Counted from the stretch's first letter, positions 18,588-27,363 are shown. The stretch is 64,000 nt of DNA from Lujinxingia litoralis (GCF_003260125.1 NZ_QHKO01000004.1:224779-288778); one strand, 5' to 3'. Numbers and translations are program-made. The notes: generated from the letters alone by a model not told the origin.

Positions 18588-19385
18588 TCAGCGCTCGCTG
18601 TCGCGAAACTCCCCCATCAGGGAGTCGTCTTCCGTCTCATCCTCGCTCACGCCGAGCACGTTGCGTCCCAGGTCCAGCAGCCCGCCGCAGAGCCCCACCA
18701 CAATGTAGACCGCCGTGACCATCACCAGCGCCACGCTCGCCTCGTACACCACCGCCAGCGCCGTCACCGAGGCCAGAGCCAGCACCAGCACCAGCGCCGC
18801 CGGACCACGAAACTTAACGTCTTTAAACGTGCGATACCGCACGTTGCTCACCATCAGCCCGCCCAACAAGAGTGCCGCCGCGGCCACACTGCCCGATGCC
18901 CCGGTCGAAATCTGACCGCTGAACGAGACATGCGCCAGCACCAGCGAGGCCACCATCCCGGCCGCCAGCGGCGAGGGAAGCCCCAGAAAATAGCGCGAGG
19001 GCCCCTCACTCTGGTTCGCCATCACGTTAAAGCGTGCCAGCCTCATCACCGTCCCGGCCGTGTACACACAGGACACCAGTAGCCCCAGCAATCCCAGCTC
19101 GCTGAGCCCCCAGTTGTAGAGGAGAAATGCCGGCGCCACCCCGAAGCTGATCGCGTCGGCCAGGCTATCGAGCTGCACCCCGAACTCGCTCTCGGTGCGC
19201 GTCAGCCGGGCCACTCGCCCATCGAAGGTGTCGCAAACCATCGACACAAACACCAGCCAGGCCGCCATCGTCATCTCGTTGACGTCGGTGGCCGTCGTCG
19301 AGAGCTGGATGCTATACATCCCGGCTACCACGCTGGAGAGCGTGAAGAGATTGGGTAAAATGTACTTCGCCCGACTCAAATCCAT
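18588..19385 (-). CDS. pssA: CDP-diacylglycerol--serine O-phosphatidyltransferase
   Basis: A 265-residue integral membrane enzyme making phosphatidylserine from CDP-diacylglycerol and serine, the first step to phosphatidylethanolamine. The start at 19385 (MDLSRAKYILPNLFTLSS) matches the family, so the longer upstream frame is rejected. The CDP-alcohol phosphotransferase signature D-x2-DG-x2-AR-x8-G-x3-D-x3-D lies at 52-77 (DTFDGRVARLTRTESEFG...DSLAD). About seven hydrophobic segments follow, and a short acidic tail ends the protein. psd is not in the window. It is divergent from the GNAT-family gene with 114 bases between. Confidence 0.94.
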   Translation of the reverse strand: MDLSRAKYILPNLFTLSSVVAGMYSIQLSTTATDVNEMTMAAWLVFVSMVCDTFDGRVARLTRTESEFGVQLDSLADAISFGVAPAFLLYNWGLSELGLLGLLVSCVYTAGTVMRLARFNVMANQSEGPSRYFLGLPSPLAAGMVASLVLAHVSFSGQISTGASGSVAAAALLLGGLMVSNVRYRTFKDVKFRGPAALVLVLALASVTALAVVYEASVALVMVTAVYIVVGLCGGLLDLGRNVLGVSEDETEDDSLMGEFRDSER

Positions 19386-19499
19386 AGCGTCGCCCTGCTT
19401 TTCTTTAGATTCCTGGCCCGATCGCAATCGGTGGGCTTTGGCTCGGTGCCTAACCGGCTTAGCTTTAGAGAGGGGCTCACTGAAAGTCAAGAGGTCGAC

Positions 19500-20480
19500 A
19501 TGCGTGAGATCACCGCTGAAGAGCTGGAACAGCGCGCCGATGACTTCGACGCCGCTATCGCCGCGACCCCGCAGATTGATCATTTCTGCTCGTCGTCGTT
19601 CTGGATTTTACCGGCCTGGCGGGCCTTTCTTCCCGGCCACCAGCTCTGGGCTCGTGAGAGCGAGGAGGGCTTTGTCGCACTGGGCGTGGGTACAGACCAC
19701 AGCCTGGGTACCTACCTGCATCCGCTGGAGGCCAGCTGGGCGCTGGCCTGTCCATTTGCCGGCGCGGACGCCTCCGGCCTGATCTCCCGTTTCATCGAGC
19801 AGGCCCGGGGCCAGATGCCGGCCTGGAACATCCTCTTCCTCTCGGGCATCGTCCCCGACTCGATCCACTTCGACCACCTGATCCTGGGGTTCCGCCGTCA
19901 CTACTCGCTGGGCCTGGGCCCCTCATCCGTGCGACGCGTGGCCAGCCTCCAGGGCGGCCTGGACGGCTTTATGGAGCGCCGCTCCTCGAAGTTCCGCGCC
20001 AACCTGCGTCGCATCCAACGCCGCGCCAACGAGCAACGCCTCCAGATCGAGTACCATCACACCATTGAGCCCGCCCACCAGGCCAATCAGCTCCTGGAGC
20101 GTGCCCTCCACCTGGAGCGACTCAGCTGGAAGGGCCAGGCCGACACCGGCATCATCGATGGTCCGATGAAGGTCTTCTACCGCGATATGCTGCCGCGCCT
20201 GGCCCGCCGTAACGCCCTGCGCTTTCTCTTCATCACCCTCGACGGCGTCGACATCGCCTACTGCTTCGGCGGCATCTTCAACGGCACCTTCCGCGGCTTG
20301 CAGATGAGTTACCATCACGACTACCGCGACACCTCCCCGGGAAGCCTGGCGCAGTACGCCATGATCGAGCACCTCTGCCAGGAAGCCGTGCAATCCTACG
20401 ACCTGGGCACCGACATGGAGTACAAAGAACGCTGGGCCGAAGAAAAACGCGAGACCGTCGCGGTGGTGGTACGCCGCTGA
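19500..20480 (+). CDS. GNAT-family (FemAB/BioF2-like) acyltransferase
   Basis: A 326-residue protein of the double-GNAT Acetyltransf_6 kind. The ATG at 19500 has AGAGG upstream. The centre has ERRSSKFRANLRRIQRRANE, a basic helix typical of this family, and the C-terminal GNAT half has LRFLFITLDGVDIAYCFGG...YDLGTDMEYKERWA. Relatives attach amino acids or acyl groups to peptidoglycan or exopolysaccharide precursors. The substrate here cannot be deduced. No signal peptide is present, so it acts in the cytoplasm. It shares a promoter region with pssA, which fits an envelope role. Confidence 0.88.
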   Translation: MREITAEELEQRADDFDAAIAATPQIDHFCSSSFWILPAWRAFLPGHQLWARESEEGFVALGVGTDHSLGTYLHPLEASWALACPFAGADASGLISRFIEQARGQMPAWNILFLSGIVPDSIHFDHLILGFRRHYSLGLGPSSVRRVASLQGGLDGFMERRSSKFRANLRRIQRRANEQRLQIEYHHTIEPAHQANQLLERALHLERLSWKGQADTGIIDGPMKVFYRDMLPRLARRNALRFLFITLDGVDIAYCFGGIFNGTFRGLQMSYHHDYRDTSPGSLAQYAMIEHLCQEAVQSYDLGTDMEYKERWAEEKRETVAVVVRR

Positions 20481-20532
20481 CCGATCTCGCGTTCGTCGAT
20501 GCCTGCCTTCGGGGGGCGGAACACGCAGGAGA

Positions 20533-20829
20533 TTACTCCTCGCCGAACTCCCACCCTTCAAAAAACTCGTGGACCCGTACCATCAGCGAGAAGGCGCCTG
20601 CACTCAGCGTCTCCTCGCTGCCCAGCAGGGCCTCCGCCCGGCGCGGGCTCTCCGCCTGAACCGCAGCGCCCTCGCCATTGGCCACCACGATGACCTCATC
20701 GGCCACCGAGAGGTCCGGACCGCCGGCCTGACTCTCCAGGAGCACGCGAACCTCGGCGCCCTCCTCCACCACCAGGGTGATGCGCAGGTCCTCACCTTCA
20801 AAAAGCACGTCTTCAAAACGCTCGCTCAT
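20533..20829 (-). CDS. Small acidic protein of unknown function
   Basis: A 98-residue acidic protein with no signal or membrane segment and a beta-rich pattern (LRITLVVEEGAEVRVLLES, DEVIVVANGEGAAVQ). Its ATG overlaps the stop of the TPR gene as TGATG (20827-20831), so it is translated by reinitiation and should be expressed with it. It is the last gene of the operon ech-carboxyltransferase-TPR. No family is recognised. Confidence 0.75.
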   Translation of the reverse strand: MSERFEDVLFEGEDLRITLVVEEGAEVRVLLESQAGGPDLSVADEVIVVANGEGAAVQAESPRRAEALLGSEETLSAGAFSLMVRVHEFFEGWEFGEE

Positions 20830-22124
20830 CAGGCCTCCGCCCGGGGCGCTTGCCCGGGTTGACCGCCGCGGGGCTGAGCCACCTGCACAATGAGACTGCG
20901 CGGCGGACCGCTCATCCCCTCAACCTGCGGAAGTTCGATCTGAATGCGCCCCACGCCCGGATTCTGGGCGATGATCTCGGGCAGCCGATCGACCACGTCG
21001 CGAATCGCCTTTTCATAGCCGGCAGGCGCTTTGCTCGGATGTCCGAAGAGCTCAGTAAGCAGCCCCCGCACATCGATGGGCTTGTTGGGGTTGAGCGGAA
21101 TGTTGCGCACCGGGTTGAGCGCCTCGCCATACACGATGCCCGGCAGCCGCGGCGAGCCCTCGGCTTCTTCGCGCAGCGCTTTGGCCTTCTCAGGCTTCTC
21201 GAGCATGTCGTAGGCCGAAGCGCGCAGCGCATAAATGTCAGGCACATCGCGAATATCGCCGGCGAGTTCTTCGGCCTTCTTCAGCGCCACAATCGCCTCG
21301 TCGGCCTGTGCGGCGGTCAGGTGGCAAGCCGCCAGCTGCAGATAGCCCCAGGGCTCCTCGGGCCACAGCTCAATGGCCCGCTGCGCATCTTCGCTGGCCG
21401 CTGCCGTGCTCCCCAGCGTCAGCGAAAGCTGGCTGCGCAAGAGCGCGCCGGGCGCCACCACATCGGGATCTTCCCCCTGCTCAACCAGGTGCTCCAGCAC
21501 CTCGATGGCCTCCGAGGGCTTCTTGGCCAGCGAGAGCAGACGCGCCAGCGTGAGCCGCGACTCCTCATCCTCGGGCTCCAGCTCCACGGCCTTCTTAAAG
21601 TCCGCTTCGGCCTGAGCGCCGTTACCCACGGCGAGCAAAATATTGCCGCGAATCGAGTAGGGCTGCGCCTCTTCCGGGTCGAGCGCAATGGCCCGCTCCA
21701 CATCCAGGAGTGCCGCGCGCAGGAAGCCCTGGGCTTCATGCACCATCGCCCGACCCACCACCGCGGTCCACAGCTCGCCATCGGCGCGCACCGCGTCGTT
21801 AAAGGCCCGACGCCCCTCTTCATAGGCATCGGCCTCGTAGTGAGCGTACCCCTCAAAGGCCAGCAGCTGGGCGCGTGCCTCATCGCTCTCCACGTGTTTA
21901 AGCGCATCCTGCACCGCGAAGACGCACTCTTCGGGGTCACTCCCCTCCAGCGCCAGCTCCGCCCGCAGCACCAGCAGCGTATCGTTGGCGCCAAAACGCT
22001 CCAGCGCATCCTCAATGGCCTGCTCGGCCTGCTCCAGTTCCCCACCGGCGATCAGCGTATCAATGGCGTCGATCGCCTCTTCCTGCTCTTTGCTCGGCCC
22101 ACCGGCCTGGTCGCTCTGCGACAT
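20829..22124 (-). CDS. TPR-repeat protein
   Basis: A 431-residue cytoplasmic tetratricopeptide protein. The ATG at 22124 (MSQSDQAGGP) with GAGGG five bases upstream is chosen over an upstream TTG. About eight TPR-like helix pairs run from residue 15 to 330 (ALEGSDPEECVFAVQDAL, YSIRGNILLAVGNGAQAEADF, LQLAACHLTAAQADEAIVAL). The last 100 residues are a separate region rich in Pro and Asn (LNPVRNIPLNPNKPIDVRGLL), probably an interaction tail. It is cotranscribed with the carboxyltransferase 56 bases upstream and a small downstream gene, suggesting a scaffold for acyl-CoA carboxylase, though that is inference. Confidence 0.85.
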   Translation of the reverse strand: MSQSDQAGGPSKEQEEAIDAIDTLIAGGELEQAEQAIEDALERFGANDTLLVLRAELALEGSDPEECVFAVQDALKHVESDEARAQLLAFEGYAHYEADAYEEGRRAFNDAVRADGELWTAVVGRAMVHEAQGFLRAALLDVERAIALDPEEAQPYSIRGNILLAVGNGAQAEADFKKAVELEPEDEESRLTLARLLSLAKKPSEAIEVLEHLVEQGEDPDVVAPGALLRSQLSLTLGSTAAASEDAQRAIELWPEEPWGYLQLAACHLTAAQADEAIVALKKAEELAGDIRDVPDIYALRASAYDMLEKPEKAKALREEAEGSPRLPGIVYGEALNPVRNIPLNPNKPIDVRGLLTELFGHPSKAPAGYEKAIRDVVDRLPEIIAQNPGVGRIQIELPQVEGMSGPPRSLIVQVAQPRGGQPGQAPRAEA

Positions 22125-22180
22125 CGAACCCTCGTCTTGCGTCAATGCGTCGTCAGTACCCTCGTCATCGGCGGTCTGGT

Positions 22181-23746
22181 TCAGACCGGGATAACGCCGT
22201 GTTTCTTATCGGGCCAGTCTTTCTTCTTGGTCTGGTACACCGCCAGCCGGCTCTTCAGCTCATCGCGCAGCTGATGCTTGGTGACGATCTCATCCACCAC
22301 CAGCTCGCTGGCCAGGCGGTAAATATCAATATCTTCGCGGAACTCTTTACGCAGCTGCTCCACATAGGCCGGACGCTCCTCTTCGGCCAGCGCTTCGATC
22401 TTGCGCGCGTACACCGCGTTGACGGCCGCCTCCGGTCCCATCACCGCGATCATCGCCTCGGGCAACGCCAGGCTCACATCGGGCTCAAATCCCGGTCCGC
22501 ACATCGCGTAGAGACCGGCCCCGTAGGCCTTGCGGACCACCACCGAGATCTTGGGCACGGTGGCCGCACTCATCGCCGAGATCAACTTCGCACCGTGGCG
22601 AATGATCCCCTGACGCTCGACCTTGGTCCCGATCATAAAGCCCGGCACATCGGCCAAAAAGACCAGCGGAATGTTAAACGCGTCACACAACGAGATGAAG
22701 CGCGCGCCCTTATCGGCCGAATCCACAAAGAGGACCCCGCCCTTCCACTTGGGCTGACTGGCGATGATCCCCACCGGACGGCCGCCGATGCGCGCAAAGC
22801 CGGTGAGCAGCTCCTGGGCGAACTTCTTCTTGATCTCCAGAAACTCCGAGTCATCGACCAGATGCTGGATGACCTTGCGCATGTCGAAGGGCTTGTTCTG
22901 GTTGACCGGAATCAACTCATCGAGCGTCTTCTTCTGGGGCTTCGGCTCGAGGGGCTCGGCCAGCGGCGCGGGCTCGTGGCAGTTTGCCGGGAAGTACTCC
23001 AGGTACGCCTTGCAGAACGCGATCGCCTCGTCCTCATCCCGGGCCAGCACGTCTCCACACCCGGACACCGAGCAGTGCATCTTCGCCCCACCCATCTCCT
23101 CCAGGGTGACCTTCTCCCCGATGACCATCTCGGCCATCCGCGGCGATCCCAGGTACATCGAGGCGTTGCCCTCGACCATCACCACCACGTCGCAGAACGC
23201 CGGGATGTAGGCCCCACCGGCGGCCGAGGGGCCGAAGAGCAGACAGACCTGCGGGATGAATCCGGAGAGACGCACCTGGTTGTAGAAGATCTTCCCGGCC
23301 CCGCGGCGCCCGGGGAACATCTCCAGCTGATCGGTGATGCGCGCGCCGGCCGAGTCGATCAGATAGATCAACGGAATGCGCAGGTTCTCGGCGGTCTCCT
23401 GCATACGGATGATTTTTTCGACGGTACGCCAGCCCCAGGAGCCGGCCTTGACCGTGGAATCGTTGGCGATGATCGCCACCCGACGCCCCCCGATCTTACC
23501 GATGCCCGTGACCACACCGTCGGCCGGCAGATCGCCGGCGAGCAGGTTAGCAAAGGCCCCGTCTTCGACTTCCAGCCCGGCGTCGAGCAGACGCTTGATC
23601 CGCTCGCGCACAAAGAGCTTACCCACCTCGCGGGCGCGCTCGTGATACTTGGGCTTGCCGCCCTCCTCCAGCGCCTCACGGCGCTCTACCACCTGCTGGT
23701 CGAGCTCACTGAGCTCCGGGGTCTTCGACTCGGGCACTTCACTCAT
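22181..23746 (-). CDS. Acyl-CoA carboxylase carboxyltransferase subunit
   Basis: A 521-residue carboxyltransferase that moves CO2 from carboxybiotin to an acyl-CoA (propionyl-, methylcrotonyl- or similar). The ATG at 23746 has AGGAG five bases upstream. The N-terminal half has the acyl-CoA/biotin oxyanion Gly pairs (FGPSAAGGAYIPAFCD) and SAGARITDQ; the C-terminal half has the second pair in VVRKAYGAGLYAMCGPG and FLADVPGFMIG. Length (about 510-530) fits PccB/MccB/AccD-type beta subunits. The biotinylated alpha subunit is not in the window. The enoyl-CoA hydratase 82 bases upstream resembles methylglutaconyl-CoA hydratase, which makes methylcrotonyl-CoA carboxylase of leucine breakdown an attractive guess, but sequence alone does not settle the substrate. 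Confidence 0.92.
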   Translation of the reverse strand: MSEVPESKTPELSELDQQVVERREALEEGGKPKYHERAREVGKLFVRERIKRLLDAGLEVEDGAFANLLAGDLPADGVVTGIGKIGGRRVAIIANDSTVKAGSWGWRTVEKIIRMQETAENLRIPLIYLIDSAGARITDQLEMFPGRRGAGKIFYNQVRLSGFIPQVCLLFGPSAAGGAYIPAFCDVVVMVEGNASMYLGSPRMAEMVIGEKVTLEEMGGAKMHCSVSGCGDVLARDEDEAIAFCKAYLEYFPANCHEPAPLAEPLEPKPQKKTLDELIPVNQNKPFDMRKVIQHLVDDSEFLEIKKKFAQELLTGFARIGGRPVGIIASQPKWKGGVLFVDSADKGARFISLCDAFNIPLVFLADVPGFMIGTKVERQGIIRHGAKLISAMSAATVPKISVVVRKAYGAGLYAMCGPGFEPDVSLALPEAMIAVMGPEAAVNAVYARKIEALAEEERPAYVEQLRKEFREDIDIYRLASELVVDEIVTKHQLRDELKSRLAVYQTKKKDWPDKKHGVIPV

Positions 23747-23828
23747 CTTCACTCCTTATAGGCATGCACGCAGGCTTCTAAGCTCCCGCGTCTCTCAAAG
23801 CACTTGCAACCTCGCTGACCGTCGGCGT

Positions 23829-24626
23829 CTACTTCCCCTTGAAGTTCGGCTTTCGCTTTTCCTTAAAGGCCGCCAGCCCTTCCACGCGATCTTCGGTCGG
23901 CAGGGTCACCGCATAGGCCGCACTCTCCAGCGCCAGGCCGGAGTGCAGGTCAACCTGAGCCCCGGTGTCAATGGCCAACTTCGCCTGCTTAAGGGCGATC
24001 GGCGCCGAGAGCAGCATCTGCTCCGCGAGCTCCCGGGCGCGCACCATCAAGCCCTCCGCCGGCAGCGCATCATTGACCAGACCAAACGCCAGGGCCTCGC
24101 GACCGGTGAGCCGGGCCGCGGTGAAAATCAACTCTTTGGCCCGCGCCGCGCCCACCAGGCGTGTGAGGCGCTGGGTGCCACCAGCGCCCGGAATGATGCC
24201 CAGCCGCAGCTCCGTCAGGCCGATCTGCGTGGCCTCATCGACCAGGCGCAGATCACAGGCCAGCGCCAGCTCCAGTCCACCGCCAAACGCGTACCCGTTG
24301 ATCGCACAGATGGTCGGCTTGGGCAGCCCGGCAATCGCGTTGAAACACTGATGGTAATCGTCGATGCGCTTTCGCACCTGGGCCTCGCTCATACCCCGGC
24401 GCTCGGCCAGATCGGCCCCGGCGCAAAACGCCCGCCCGCTCGCACTCAAAATCACCACGCGCACCGAGTCGTCATGGCGCAGCGCGTAAAAGGTCTCCCA
24501 GAGCGCGTCGACCAACTCGCCATTGAGGGCGTTCATGGACTCCGGACGATCGAGGGTCAGCGTACAGATGCCCTGATCATCCTGCTCGCGCTTCAATACG
24601 TCGTAGGCTACCTTCGTCGAACCCAT
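23829..24626 (-). CDS. Enoyl-CoA hydratase/isomerase family protein
   Basis: A 265-residue crotonase-fold enzyme that adds water across 2-enoyl-CoA or a related CoA ester. The start at 24626 (MGSTKVAYDVLK) has GGAGAGG upstream; a longer in-frame extension is not homologous. The oxyanion-hole motif is AFCAGADLAERRG, the acid/base Glu pair lies in NGYAFGGGLELALACD and LTELRLGIIPGAGGTQRL, and the C-terminus is GLAAFKEKRKPNFKGK, as in many hydratases. First gene of the four-gene operon with the carboxyltransferase, TPR and small protein. The AUH-like LTELRLGIIPGAGG supports methylglutaconyl-CoA hydratase only weakly. Confidence 0.92.
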   Translation of the reverse strand: MGSTKVAYDVLKREQDDQGICTLTLDRPESMNALNGELVDALWETFYALRHDDSVRVVILSASGRAFCAGADLAERRGMSEAQVRKRIDDYHQCFNAIAGLPKPTICAINGYAFGGGLELALACDLRLVDEATQIGLTELRLGIIPGAGGTQRLTRLVGAARAKELIFTAARLTGREALAFGLVNDALPAEGLMVRARELAEQMLLSAPIALKQAKLAIDTGAQVDLHSGLALESAAYAVTLPTEDRVEGLAAFKEKRKPNFKGK

Positions 24627-24726
24627 CGATGCCTCTCCCGGTCCTCGATTGCGGCCGCACCTCCCGGAAGGCGGGAGGTTGAGTCGACCCTTTTCCTGGC
24701 TCCAAGCCTGCGCTAAACTTTCAGCT

Positions 24727-24924
24727 ATGACGACAAACCGCAAGGAAAATCGCCGCGCTCGCCCCACCCCTTCGCCGCGGCTGGCCGACCACCTGCCGGT
24801 GCGCCACCGCCCCACCGAACTCATTGACCCCGATGAGGTGGGATCCCGCGCGGCGGTCGAGCGGGCCGCCCGAGCCTACTACGGCGCCTGTCGTCGCCTG
24901 GCCCGACTGCTCAACGGGAGCTAG
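24727..24924 (+). CDS. Small basic hypothetical protein
   Basis: A 65-residue basic protein (MTTNRKENRRARPTPSPRLA at the start, ending ACRRLARLLNGS). No Shine-Dalgarno is clear. It is called because codon use is normal for the region, it is divergent from the enoyl-CoA hydratase gene with about 100 bases between, and a strong terminator on its strand follows 30 bases after the stop. Function unknown; a nucleic-acid-binding role is only suggested by the charge. Confidence 0.5.
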   Translation: MTTNRKENRRARPTPSPRLADHLPVRHRPTELIDPDEVGSRAAVERAARAYYGACRRLARLLNGS

Positions 24925-24952
24925 CCCGCCCCGCGGCCTCCCGACCTCACGA

Positions 24953-24995
24953 TAAAAAAGCCCCCTCGGCGCGAGCGCCGAGGGGGCTTTTTTTA
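24953..24995 (+). terminator. Bidirectional intrinsic terminator
   Basis: A 12-bp GC stem (GCCCCCTCGGCG with CGCCGAGGGGGC) is flanked by six A on the left and seven T on the right, so it can terminate transcription from both sides: the small plus-strand gene and the minus-strand exported-protein gene ending at 25033. Confidence 0.92.
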
Positions 24996-25032
24996 AATGG
25001 TTCACGCGCCGAAACCCGACGCGCTCCACACC

Positions 25033-25515
25033 TTAGAAATAGAAGCGCACGTGCGCGCCACCATCAAGGTCGAAGTCGACACCGGGCACAATGCTGATCT
25101 CCGGACGCAGCTCCAACACCAGGTCAAGAGGCACATCCGGGAAGATGAACTCCAGCCCGAGCACACCCTGCGCGGCGACGTAGGTGTGGCGGTTGCGCCA
25201 GGCGGCGGCCGAGCCACCAAAGCCCACGTTCCAGGCCAGCACCAGCGGGCCCGCTTGCACAAGGGGCGCCTGATTAAAGAGAAGGTCCACACTCACACCC
25301 AGACCATCGCAGTTATAACCCCAGCAACCGATGACGCCCTGCACCGCCGTCGCACCGGTGAACGCTTTCAGCGAGATACCCGAGGCCACCGAGCCATCGC
25401 CAATACCGATGCCGAACTTCCCGGGGACGCGACCGCCGCCCTCCTGCGCCATCGCTGGCGACGCAAGGAGAACCAGAGCGAGGATAAGCGCGCTAATCAA
25501 CGAAAACTTTTTCAT
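25033..25515 (-). CDS. Small exported protein, probably outer-membrane beta-barrel
   Basis: A 160-residue protein with a clear signal peptide (MKKFSLISALILALVLLASPAMA, cut after Ala23) at a start supported by GGAGG. The mature part is Gly-rich with alternating hydrophobic residues (GVSVDLLFNQAPLVQAGPLVLAW, RNRHTYVAAQGVLGLEFIF) and ends in Phe (AHVRFYF), the typical C-terminal signature of outer-membrane barrels. The short length would fit eight strands. Resemblance to small barrels such as OmpW or BAPKO_0422-type proteins is possible but not established. Two Cys (GCWGYNC) could form a disulfide. Confidence 0.8.
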   Translation of the reverse strand: MKKFSLISALILALVLLASPAMAQEGGGRVPGKFGIGIGDGSVASGISLKAFTGATAVQGVIGCWGYNCDGLGVSVDLLFNQAPLVQAGPLVLAWNVGFGGSAAAWRNRHTYVAAQGVLGLEFIFPDVPLDLVLELRPEISIVPGVDFDLDGGAHVRFYF

Positions 25516-25616
25516 CGTACAACCTCCATGTCCGTCTTCAGATTCAACGTCAGTCACGCCCCGAAATTTAGAGCGGATTCAGCCCGACCAAACCCCACCC
25601 CTGCCAAAGTGTCAAC

Positions 25617-26300
25617 CTAATCCTGTGTAACGTCACGTTGTTCAACGCCCGGCTCCCCGGCCTCAGACGCCCCCCGCTCATAGCGACGGGCCACCTGCGT
25701 AAGCACCTCCTCCAGCGCCCGCCCGCTGGCCGCTTCGTCTGCACGCGGAATGCGCCAGACCACCCGCAATCCCCAGTACTTGAAGGGCTCCACATCCACC
25801 CGCGACGCACTCACCCCGGGCCACTCCAGCGCCGAGGCAAATGGCGCGCAGGGCTGCCCGGCCTCCCGCAGCCGCCGCTCCTGCCAGCGGTGACTGACGA
25901 CAATCGGGCCCGTGCGGCTCATCGCCACCACGTAGGTCTGCGTCCACTGGCGCCGCCGATCCACCAGCCCGACCACGCGCCCCGAAGCCTCTTTAAAGAC
26001 CTCCAACTCCAGCGGCGCCCCTTGCCCTGGCCGCTCACTCGCCAGGCGCAGCACCCCGTCGAGTTCATCCAGCGGACGCAGCCCGTAGTCGCCGGTCGAC
26101 ATCGCCCGATCCAGCTTACGGGCGGCGCTCCGAGCGTAGCTCTCCATAAAGCGATCGCAGGCACTCAGCGCGCGCTCCCCAGCGTCACCCGGCTCCTGCG
26201 CGCTGACCTGCCCGCCGGCCACCAGCAGCAAAAGCAACACCGAGACCCCCACCGCAGCAGCCCGGCGTCTGCCAGCGATGCCCTCTCTCCATCTACTCAT
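25617..26300 (-). CDS. Exported protein of unknown function
   Basis: A 227-residue protein with a hydrophobic N-terminal signal (AAAVGVSVLLLLLVAGGQVSA, cut before QEP). The mature part has two Cys (SACDRFMESYAR, GQPCAPFASAL) and a beta/alpha pattern, with no recognised domain. A run of Glu/Asp/Gly ends the protein. It lies just upstream of the beta-barrel gene on the same strand, 101 bases apart, so joint transcription is possible. Confidence 0.75.
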   Translation of the reverse strand: MSRWREGIAGRRRAAAVGVSVLLLLLVAGGQVSAQEPGDAGERALSACDRFMESYARSAARKLDRAMSTGDYGLRPLDELDGVLRLASERPGQGAPLELEVFKEASGRVVGLVDRRRQWTQTYVVAMSRTGPIVVSHRWQERRLREAGQPCAPFASALEWPGVSASRVDVEPFKYWGLRVVWRIPRADEAASGRALEEVLTQVARRYERGASEAGEPGVEQRDVTQD

Positions 26301-26466
26301 ACCGCTCTACCTGACTGACAAAACACTGCGCCAAACGCGCGGGCTTACGTCTGCAATTACCCTAACACAGGGCCCCGCGTGCCGCACCAAACGAGCGTCG
26401 CACCGGGGACTGCGGCCCATTTTACGCCCGCGCGCCAGCTCATGCGCAGAAAAATGGCGCGAGACG

Positions 26467-26495
26467 TTGATTCTCGCTTTGTCTCTCGCTAGGCT
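26467..26495 (+). promoter_or_regulatory. Putative sigma-70 promoter of the Fic-fold gene
   Basis: TTGATT (26467-26472) and TAGGCT (26490-26495) are separated by 17 bases, about 100 bases before the gene start. The -35 is good, the -10 weak. It is the best pair in the intergenic stretch 26301-26597, which otherwise shows no gene. Confidence 0.35.
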
Positions 26496-26597
26496 ATTCT
26501 CCGGTTGGTCAGCCTTAACGGGCTGTCCGAGGTTCATCACGGGAGCGCTCTGGAGTGTTGGGGAACACCCGCCGCCGCGATGAGCAACGGAGGCACC

Positions 26598-27341
26598 ATG
26601 AACCTGACCTACCTCGAAGTCGATCATCAGCGGTCGATCTATACCGGCATGCCCGAAGAGCTGCGCGCCTCGTTTATGGAGCGTCTCAAGCTCTCGTGGC
26701 TTTACCACGACCACGCCCTGGAAGGCGTCGTGCTGACCCCGGAAGAGCTTTCGCGGGCGCTGGGCCGTATGCCCTGTCGCACCTACTGCGAGAGCGTCAC
26801 CCAACACGGTCTGCGCGCGCTCGACACGGCCATCGACTTTCTTCATCAGAGCGCTGAGCGCGGTGATGAACTGAGCATCGACTGGCTGCGCGAACTCCAC
26901 AAAATGCTCGCCATGCCCGGCGACGAGGCCGGTGGTCGCTATCGCAAACGCGATACCTCGCCAGGCGTCTATCACCTGAATGTGGCCCCGGCGAGTAGCA
27001 TCTCGTACCACTTCCATAAATTCATGGATGTGTACGACGAGGAGCTTTGTCACCTGCATCCCATCCGCCAGGCGGCCCTGGCCCACTGGGAGTTTATGCG
27101 CGTCTTCCCCTTTGATGAGCGCACCGGTGTGGTGGGGCGGCTGATGCTGAATTTCCTGCTGCTCAAGCACCGCTTTCCCCCGGCCATTATTCATAGCAGC
27201 GAGCGTCATAACTACTTCGCTGCCCTCAATGGCCATCGAAACGATCTGGTGCCGGTCACGATCGACGCCATCCGCGCCACGCTTCACGCCGCCAGCGGCT
27301 TCCGACGTCAGGCAGCATCCTCCCACCAGATCGCCCTCTAA
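26598..27341 (+). CDS. Fic-domain protein with a degenerate catalytic motif
   Basis: A 247-residue Fic-fold protein. The ATG at 26598 has GGAGG directly upstream. An N-terminal helix with LYHDHALEGVVLT (35-47) resembles the inhibitory helix of autoinhibited Fic proteins (Glu42-Gly43). A flap-like GGRYRKRDTSPGVYHLNV follows. The core motif, HPFx(D/E)GNGRxxR in active AMP-transferases, reads FPFDERTGVVGR at 170-181, so the catalytic His becomes Phe170, Gly-Asn become Arg175-Thr176, and the first Arg becomes Val178; Glu174, Gly177 and Arg181 remain. It is therefore probably unable to transfer AMP and may bind a nucleotide or protein. Monocistronic, between a promoter and a terminator; no antitoxin partner is adjacent. 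Confidence 0.85.
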   Translation: MNLTYLEVDHQRSIYTGMPEELRASFMERLKLSWLYHDHALEGVVLTPEELSRALGRMPCRTYCESVTQHGLRALDTAIDFLHQSAERGDELSIDWLRELHKMLAMPGDEAGGRYRKRDTSPGVYHLNVAPASSISYHFHKFMDVYDEELCHLHPIRQAALAHWEFMRVFPFDERTGVVGRLMLNFLLLKHRFPPAIIHSSERHNYFAALNGHRNDLVPVTIDAIRATLHAASGFRRQAASSHQIAL

Positions 27342-27363
27342 ACCAGCGGCTCCCCAACTCGAC

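Noticed and set aside
26505..26597. Upstream extension of the Fic-fold protein
   Set aside because: The extension is not homologous to Fic proteins and would run across the spacer between the putative promoter and the GGAGG at the chosen start.
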